37,183 nt of DNA, from assembly GCA_021647585.1 (NCBI GenBank), contig JAKIUK010000040.1:1-37183 (forward strand), written 5' to 3'. The stretch comes from Methylococcaceae bacterium (GTDB taxonomy: Bacteria > Pseudomonadota > Gammaproteobacteria > Methylococcales > Methylomonadaceae). Every line of letters starts with the position of its first letter. Position 1 is the stretch's first letter. Under the pieces are notes generated by a model. The model was given only the letters and a program-made list of their open reading frames with translations, was not told the DNA's origin and searched no databases. This document shows, piece after piece, positions 32,010-37,183 of the stretch. Both the position numbers and the translations under genes were made by a program.

Positions 32010-32780
32010 ATGAAAACTCAATTGCTTAAATCCTGCTTTTTTTTGATTCTATTTCTTTTTAGCTCGTTATTAACTGCGGCTGAAATTCCCGTTATTGCAG
32101 CAGCAGCCAGTGTCAAAATTGCCCTTAAAGAGATCGCTGAAGCTTTTTATCTGGATACTGGTAAAACTGTACGCATTAGCTACAGCTCATCAGGCAACCT
32201 GGCCCGTCAAATATTACAGGGTGGGCCTTTTGAATTATTTCTATCTGCCAACAGTCGATATGTTGATCAACTTTATCAACAGCAGATGACTAATGATCAT
32301 GGCGTAGTTTACGCATTAGGGCGCTTAGTTCTATTCACAAACAATAACACGACTATCTCACTAGATGAACAATTGAGCAGTGTAAAACGGGCATTGCAGC
32401 AAAATCAATTACAACATTTTGCAATCGCTAACCCAGTTCATGCTCCTTATGGCGTTGCAGCACGTGAAGTATTACAGCGACAAGGATTATGGCAACAAAT
32501 CCAGCCACACTTGGTATTGGGTGAAAATGCCGCACAAGCCACTCAATTTGCAACTTCAGGTGCCGCTCAAGTCAGCCTTACATCTTATTCTTTGGCTTTA
32601 GCCCCAACCTTGCAGAACACAACTCGCTACCGGTTAATTCCTAAAACCATGCATCAGCCACTCAAACAAACCGCGGTATTATTAAAAAATGCTGGAAATA
32701 CCAGCAAATTATTTTTCAACTACATACAGCAACAACAAGCACGCCAGATTCTAACTCAATATGGTTATACTAAGCCTTAA
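32010..32780 (+). CDS. modA: Molybdate ABC transporter substrate-binding protein
   Basis: The 256-residue protein has a signal peptide (about 1-23, cleavage after LLTAA). The ModA fold shows IPVIAAAASVKIALKEIAEAF cut here as AAAASVKIALKEIAEAF, ISYSSSGNLARQILQGGPFE, ANPVHAPYGVAAREVL and SLTSYSLAL. It binds molybdate, or tungstate, in the periplasm. An upstream in-frame ATG at 31899 lies inside the miniature element and would bury the signal peptide, so ATG 32010 was chosen; no strong Shine-Dalgarno is visible there. modB follows nine bases after the stop. Confidence 0.92.
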   Translation: MKTQLLKSCFFLILFLFSSLLTAAEIPVIAAAASVKIALKEIAEAFYLDTGKTVRISYSSSGNLARQILQGGPFELFLSANSRYVDQLYQQQMTNDHGVVYALGRLVLFTNNNTTISLDEQLSSVKRALQQNQLQHFAIANPVHAPYGVAAREVLQRQGLWQQIQPHLVLGENAAQATQFATSGAAQVSLTSYSLALAPTLQNTTRYRLIPKTMHQPLKQTAVLLKNAGNTSKLFFNYIQQQQARQILTQYGYTKP

Positions 32781-32789
32781 AGGTTACTT

Positions 32790-33458
32790 ATGGATTGGCA
32801 AGCATTAACTTTATCAGTAAAACTCAGCCTGGTGACCTTACTGTTCTTGTTGCCAATAGGTATCATCTTCGGCCGCTGGCTGGCTTACCGGCAGTTTTTT
32901 GGTAAATCACTGGTACAAACACTATTAACCTTACCCCTGATACTTCCACCTACAGTACTGGGATATTATCTGTTAGTCGTTTTCAGCCCTAATCAAGGCT
33001 TGGGTCTTTGGCTATCCAATACCTTTGGTACAACCCTGGTTTTTAATTTTGAGGGTCTGGTACTGGCTTCAGTTATCTTTAACTTGCCTTTTGCAATCCA
33101 GCCCATGCAACGCGCTTTTGCTGCAATTCCACGAGAGATCCGTGAAGCTGCTGCCTGCTGTGGCATGTCACCGGGTCAAGTGTTATGGAAGATAGAATTA
33201 CCACTCGCTTGGCATGGCATAGTCTCGGCAATGGTGATGTCTTTTGCCCATACTCTGGGAGAATTTGGCATTGTACTCATGGTAGGTGGAAATATACCGG
33301 CAGAGACGCAAACCATCGCCATTTCTATCTATGATAGAGTACAAGCATTCGACGATCATTCCGCTGCGGTTATGTCGTTTAGTCTTTTATTATTTTCCAT
33401 GATGACGATTTCTTTTACTTACTGGCTATCTGAACGTAGTGAGAAACCACATGTCTGA
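32790..33458 (+). CDS. modB: Molybdate ABC transporter permease
   Basis: This 222-residue inner-membrane protein has five to six membrane helices and the ABC permease EAA loop EAAACCGMSPGQVLWKIELP, followed by AHTLGEFGIVLMVGGNIP, which is typical of ModB. It forms the molybdate channel with the ModC ATPase. It lies nine bases after modA and overlaps modC by eight bases. Confidence 0.95.
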   Translation: MDWQALTLSVKLSLVTLLFLLPIGIIFGRWLAYRQFFGKSLVQTLLTLPLILPPTVLGYYLLVVFSPNQGLGLWLSNTFGTTLVFNFEGLVLASVIFNLPFAIQPMQRAFAAIPREIREAAACCGMSPGQVLWKIELPLAWHGIVSAMVMSFAHTLGEFGIVLMVGGNIPAETQTIAISIYDRVQAFDDHSAAVMSFSLLLFSMMTISFTYWLSERSEKPHV

Positions 33459-34575
33459 TTCAGCTATCAATGTTTCATTACAACAGCGGCATCCTATTCC
33501 ATTATCGGTACAACTGGAATGCCAACATGGTGAACTGCTGGCTCTGGTAGGGCCTTCTGGCAGCGGTAAAACTACGATTTTACGTGCCATTGCTGGATTA
33601 TATCAACCTACAAAAAGCAACATAGTCTGTCAGAGTGAAGTGTGGCAGAACAGTACTCAGTCTTTGTTTTTACCTACCCACCGGCGAAAAGTCGGACTGG
33701 TCTTTCAAAATTATGCTTTATTTCCACATATGACAGTGCTGGACAATATTCAACAAGCGCTCACTGATTGGCCAAAACAACAGCAAAAAACACAGGCATT
33801 AGTGCTATTAGAAAAAGTTCATCTGCAGGGACTGGAACAACGTTACCCGAAAATGCTATCCGGTGGACAACAACAAAGAGTTGCCGTAGCAAGAGCTTTA
33901 GCCAGAAAACCAAAAGTTTTACTTCTGGATGAACCCTTTTCTGCTGTTGACCAAGTTACTCGCCGAAAACTATACCGCGAACTACTGGCTTTAAGAAAAA
34001 AACTGGCCATGCCAATGATTTTGGTCACCCATGACCTGGAAGAGTCAACATTGCTTGCTGATCGTATTGCCTTGTTACATAAAGGAGAAGTTTTACAAAC
34101 AGGGACTCCTGATTTTGTCTCAGCCCATCCTAAAACAGCTACAGTAGCGCGTTTAATGGATCAGCAAAACCTGTTTACAGCTCAAGTAATAGAACATAAC
34201 GAGCAGAACAAAAAAACTCTTTTACATTGGCATGGTTTGGTGTTGGAGGCTATTTACCAGCCTCGGTTTTTAATTGAGCAAAAAGTATGCTGGATGATTC
34301 AGCCTGCTAATATTCTATTGCATAGACGCGACAGGCCTTCGAACGGTGACAAAGAAAATCCACTTCAAGGTCAGATTATTGAATACTTGGAAATCAATGG
34401 GTTAGCCAATATTCTGGTACAAATTGACAAGGAATTAAACATCAACATTACCATCAATGTCCCCTTACATGTCGCTAAACGTAATCGATTAGGCGTTAAT
34501 GAAAATATTGGAATTTCTTTACTTAGCGAAGGCATACATCTAATGCCTTACCAGGCTTTGCGTAGAGAAAACTAA
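33451..34575 (+). CDS. modC: Molybdate ABC transporter ATPase
   Basis: The 374-residue protein has Walker A GPSGSGKTT, signature LSGGQQQRVAVARAL, Walker B VLLLDEPFSAVD and switch LVTHD in the N-terminal ATPase. A C-terminal TOBE/Mop-type domain (about 280-370) begins near PANILLHRRD and is the usual molybdate-sensing part of ModC. ATG 33451 is preceded by GTGAG at good spacing and was preferred to an in-frame GTG at 33439. It overlaps modB by eight bases, giving a coupled modABC operon, and a terminator follows directly. Confidence 0.94.
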   Translation: MSDSAINVSLQQRHPIPLSVQLECQHGELLALVGPSGSGKTTILRAIAGLYQPTKSNIVCQSEVWQNSTQSLFLPTHRRKVGLVFQNYALFPHMTVLDNIQQALTDWPKQQQKTQALVLLEKVHLQGLEQRYPKMLSGGQQQRVAVARALARKPKVLLLDEPFSAVDQVTRRKLYRELLALRKKLAMPMILVTHDLEESTLLADRIALLHKGEVLQTGTPDFVSAHPKTATVARLMDQQNLFTAQVIEHNEQNKKTLLHWHGLVLEAIYQPRFLIEQKVCWMIQPANILLHRRDRPSNGDKENPLQGQIIEYLEINGLANILVQIDKELNINITINVPLHVAKRNRLGVNENIGISLLSEGIHLMPYQALRREN

Positions 34576-34576
34576 T

Positions 34577-34593
34577 CCAGGTTGCCTGGTTTT
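34577..34593 (+). terminator. Terminator of modABC
   Basis: CCAGG (34577-34581), TTG, CCTGG (34585-34589) and TTTT follow the modC stop directly. The stem is short but well formed, and AA before it can pair with the T-run. Confidence 0.65.
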
Positions 34594-34597
34594 ACAC

Positions 34598-34630
34598 TTT
34601 AGCCGTGAACCGAAGCAAATCGCGGCTAAA
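34598..34630. repeat. REP-like hairpin (TTTAGCCG / CGGCTAAA)
   Basis: TTTAGCCG (34598-34605) and CGGCTAAA (34623-34630) are inverted copies, followed by GCCCCTCCTG. The sequence resembles the widespread GGCTTTAGCCGCGA-type intergenic repeat of gammaproteobacteria (from memory). A single copy is in the window. Confidence 0.5.
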
Positions 34631-34686
34631 GCCCCTCCTGCGTGATGATAAGCCCTTTGGTTTTGTAATTTTTTGGTAGCGCCTGT

Positions 34687-34714
34687 CCATCAAACCAAAA
34701 TTGTTAGACTACTA
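34687..34714. mobile_element. Half copy of the TAGTAC-type miniature element
   Basis: CCATCAAACCAAAATTGTTA followed by GACTACTA differs from the right end of the copy at 4818-4900 at one position. No clear left end was found upstream. It ends 16 bases before the 3' end of the small gene on the other strand. Confidence 0.6.
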
Positions 34715-34730
34715 CCTGAAAAAATAAGAC

Positions 34731-34985
34731 TCAATCTGTCAACTGGGTCATTTGCTTAAGATGACTCTCCCCTTTTTTAATTTGCGCATCAATAACATCA
34801 ATTTCCAGGTTTAATGCTTTTTTAAAATCTTCATTTTTGCATTGCAACTGCATTTTTCTGGTTTTCGCTTGTTTATTCTTTAATTTTTCTAATACAGTTT
34901 CTATCTGTGTTACATTTTTCCTTCTTTTTGCCTCATCCGAATCAAAGAAATCCTCTAATTTGCTCAATAATTTTGATTTATTCAT
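34731..34985 (-). CDS. Small coiled-coil protein of unknown function
   Basis: The protein has 84 residues from the ATG at 34985, which is preceded by AGGA at good spacing; an in-frame TTG at 35021 would add 12 residues and is less likely. It is almost wholly helical and highly charged, starting MNKSKLLSKLEDFFDSDE, with a coiled-coil pattern through VLEKLKNKQAKTRKMQ and a final helix to GESHLKQMTQLTD. No family was recognised. Coding character is supported by the ribosome site and the regular heptads, but it is a hypothetical protein. Confidence 0.6.
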   Translation of the reverse strand: MNKSKLLSKLEDFFDSDEAKRRKNVTQIETVLEKLKNKQAKTRKMQLQCKNEDFKKALNLEIDVIDAQIKKGESHLKQMTQLTD

Positions 34986-35077
34986 TACTTTGATCCTAAA
35001 TCCACTTTCTATAACAAGCAATTAATCTTGTTTATAAGATACTGAGTTGACCACTTTTGATAACTCACTATCCGTTA

Positions 35078-35321
35078 AACCTAGATAAATCAGTTGATCG
35101 CTTAGTATGTGCTTAAGCTATTGAATAGTGAGTATAACTTAATTTATCAGCACTCACCTGTTGGATGGGGATGTTCGCTTCACGGTTTTGTGAAGAAATC
35201 TGGACGAAAAATCCTGTAGAATAGCTCTCGATAAGGGCTATGGCCATTATCTTCGAGCGATTCTTTGTCTTTTTCGCCCAGATTTTCCACAAAATCCGTT
35301 CTCAACTGATTTTTCTAGGTT
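35078..35321. mobile_element. Long-hairpin miniature element (AACCTAGAWAAATCAGTTGA ends)
   Basis: AACCTAGATAAATCAGTTGA (35078-35097) and TCAACTGATTTTTCTAGGTT (35302-35321) are inverted copies with one mismatch. Inner arms TTTTGTGAAGAAATCTGG and CCAGATTTTCCACAAAA, and GATAA/TTATC near the centre, extend the symmetry, so most of the 244 bases can fold as one hairpin. TTAA stands at or near both borders. No transposase is encoded. The right end contains the stop codon of the Na/Pi-family gene (35315-35317). Confidence 0.8.
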
Positions 35322-37081
35322 AAAGTCATCTCACGTTCGACATCAATTGATTGTCTGGAATGGTTAATAAATACAGTAGCCGCCATACTGATCAGGTTAG
35401 CCTGAATATCATAAACATAAACGCTATCATTCATTAGCGAGGTTCCCATTTCTGCGGAAATTTTATGTTCTCTTATCAAAACTTCGATATTCTCCATCAT
35501 AAGTTTATTCTGATCTTTCAATTTTGCCTTTAACATATCCAAAGATAATAAGGTTAATTCGCTAACCAGCATTCCTGTCTTAATTGCTTCGAGTTCCCGT
35601 AATAATGTAGCAACTTGTCTGCGTACATTATCGTATTCCAGTTTTAAAAAATGATTGTGAGAAATACTACTTTTCTGTAAATTCTTTTGTAAATGTTTAG
35701 TCCCTTTTATGGATTCAGCGAGTTTTAAATTAGCTTCTCTCAACCAATACAAGCGACCTGATAGTTTCATTTCCCAGGTAAATCTGGCCTGACTGATAAA
35801 TGCGATGATTGAACTATAAATCCCTTTAAAATTTCTTTCATAAGCATCATCAAGATCATAATCAGGCAACTGCTGATATTTTTTAACAATATCACTCAAC
35901 ACTTGTTCAGAAAAAACATCGCGTCGGTGTAATCCTATTGTTTTTAGAATAAGGTGTACTACATTATTGTACAAATGTTCAGTCTCTTTTCTAACCACTT
36001 CAACTGCTGTATCAGGAAACTGTAATGCAGATTGTGTTAAAAAATTAGGTTTATCTACCTCGCCTGCTTTATCAACTAACAAAGTTTCCAATAATCTGGC
36101 TAATGGGCGAGCCAAAGGTAACATTACACAGATACCTACTACATTGAATAAAGTATGAAACGCAGCCAATTTGAGTGTGTAATCATCAGATGATATACCT
36201 ACAGTATTACAAAACTTGTCAACCATCCAGATAAACTGATCCATCATGATAATTGCAACAATGGCAGTAAATAAATTAAATATAAAATGAGCAGCCGCCA
36301 ATCGCTTACCTTTTATATTGGCACTTAAAGACCCCAAAATGGCTGTCACTGTGGTACCAATGTTTGCTCCCACAGCTAAGGCCAATGAATTCTCATAAGT
36401 CACCTGACCTGAAGCCAATGCTGTAATAATTATAACCATTGTTGCATCGCTGGACTGGATGATAATAGTGGTCAGTACACCAAGAGCAACAAAAACCAGT
36501 AACCCAGAAAATCCCGTCATGGCATATTCAGTCAGGTTAATAGTCTCCTTGAAAGTATCAAACCCCTCTTTCATATAATGAATTCCCAGAAATAAAAACC
36601 CTATTCCCGTTAGTATGTATCCGATTCCTTGAAGATTCTTTGATTTTTGTAATACCAGTAGCACACCAAACACTAACATAGGCATTGCATAGGCTGAAAT
36701 TTTAACTTTGATGCCAAAACCTGCAACTAGCCAAGCACCTGTAGTTGTCCCAAGGTTTGCTCCAAAAATAATCCCCATACCTGAGACTAGGTCTAATAAC
36801 CCAGCACTTATGAAAGAGATGACTAAAACAGACAATAATGAACTGGATTGCATCATCATTGTTGTTACCACACCAAAACACAAGCGTTTGCTTAGGCTAT
36901 TAGTCACAGCTTTTAATATCGACTCTAAAATACCGCCAGTAAAGGATCTGAACCCCTGCTGTAAAGACAACATTCCAAATAGAAATATCGATATTCCGGC
37001 AGCTATGGTTTTAAACTCAGAACTGATCCAGAATCCATAAGCCAATAAAATCATTATTATAACTAAAGTTTCGGAGTTCAT
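35315..37081 (-). CDS. Na/Pi-cotransporter family protein with PhoU-like C-terminus
   Basis: The 588-residue protein has the duplicated Na/Pi-cotransporter core in residues about 5-330, with paired QSS motifs (MMMQSSSLL at 75-83, IIIQSSDATM at 206-215) and paired glycine loops (GANLGTTTGA at 107-116, GANIGTTVTA at 238-247). The remaining 250 residues are helical and PhoU-like. Relatives move phosphate across the inner membrane. GAGGG precedes the ATG. The stop codon TAG is formed by the end of an adjacent miniature element, so the last few residues (MTLT) may differ from the ancestral end. The gene stands alone at the window edge. Confidence 0.92.
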   Translation of the reverse strand: MNSETLVIIMILLAYGFWISSEFKTIAAGISIFLFGMLSLQQGFRSFTGGILESILKAVTNSLSKRLCFGVVTTMMMQSSSLLSVLVISFISAGLLDLVSGMGIIFGANLGTTTGAWLVAGFGIKVKISAYAMPMLVFGVLLVLQKSKNLQGIGYILTGIGFLFLGIHYMKEGFDTFKETINLTEYAMTGFSGLLVFVALGVLTTIIIQSSDATMVIIITALASGQVTYENSLALAVGANIGTTVTAILGSLSANIKGKRLAAAHFIFNLFTAIVAIIMMDQFIWMVDKFCNTVGISSDDYTLKLAAFHTLFNVVGICVMLPLARPLARLLETLLVDKAGEVDKPNFLTQSALQFPDTAVEVVRKETEHLYNNVVHLILKTIGLHRRDVFSEQVLSDIVKKYQQLPDYDLDDAYERNFKGIYSSIIAFISQARFTWEMKLSGRLYWLREANLKLAESIKGTKHLQKNLQKSSISHNHFLKLEYDNVRRQVATLLRELEAIKTGMLVSELTLLSLDMLKAKLKDQNKLMMENIEVLIREHKISAEMGTSLMNDSVYVYDIQANLISMAATVFINHSRQSIDVEREMTLT

Positions 37082-37183
37082 TCTACCCTCAAAAAAGGTT
37101 GCGCAACATTGATTTATAAAGCCTCAAGTCTAAGTGTCTTTAGGTCAAGTTGAAGGACTTGCACAAAAAAGCATTGTATGTGT

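Noticed and set aside
4818..34714. CRISPR array or tandem repeat system
   Set aside because: The repeated sequences are dispersed singly over 30 kb with inverted ends and no regular spacers, which fits miniature elements instead.

Overview
The window looks like a chromosomal segment of an AT-rich gammaproteobacterial methanotroph (Methylococcales type). The main clue is an NAD(P)-dependent methylene-tetrahydromethanopterin dehydrogenase (mtdB). Supporting clues are a B12-dependent radical SAM protein of the hopanoid-methylase type, a RelA of the proteobacterial synthetase-only type (EFDD motif), PpnN and many short palindromic repeats. No rRNA, tRNA, CRISPR array or complete insertion sequence was seen. 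The species assignment is an inference.

Layout. 1-7.3 kb: a transposase tail, a rubredoxin, the radical SAM protein, mtdB with a divergent GAPDH-family gene, a relA that stops just before its ACT domain at the edge of a miniature transposon-like element, and a TusA-like protein. 7.3-10.3 kb: cysG with a WD40-like lipoprotein, then a small cytochrome c with a clear terminator. 10.5-17.9 kb: a two-helix membrane protein, argG, a coupled NfeD/slipin pair, an AhpD-like protein followed by ppnN, and a multi-pass membrane protein. 18.3-21.9 kb: an unrecognised envelope cassette of three predicted lipoproteins, one with a serine-hydrolase fold, and a small helical protein.

The most interesting region is 22.1-31.3 kb. 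It combines a flavoprotein-SelD fusion (selenophosphate synthesis), EgtD (histidine to hercynine), an EgtB-like SenA, a divergently transcribed SenB (selenosugar synthase) and a PhnD/C/E-type ABC importer whose binding protein resembles the family named putative selenate ABC transporter substrate-binding protein. Read together, this is an apparently complete selenium-uptake-to-selenoneine locus. The import function and the reduction of selenium oxyanions to selenide are inferred. modABC (molybdate import), a small coiled-coil protein and a Na/Pi-cotransporter-family protein follow.

A second theme is the density of short non-coding inverted-repeat elements in nearly every intergenic space. At least five separable types occur. 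One type (ends TAGTAC, then TTTGGTTTGATGG) has three two-ended copies and two half copies. Element ends supply the stop codons of relA and of the Na/Pi gene, and elements sit in front of modA and between senA and senB.
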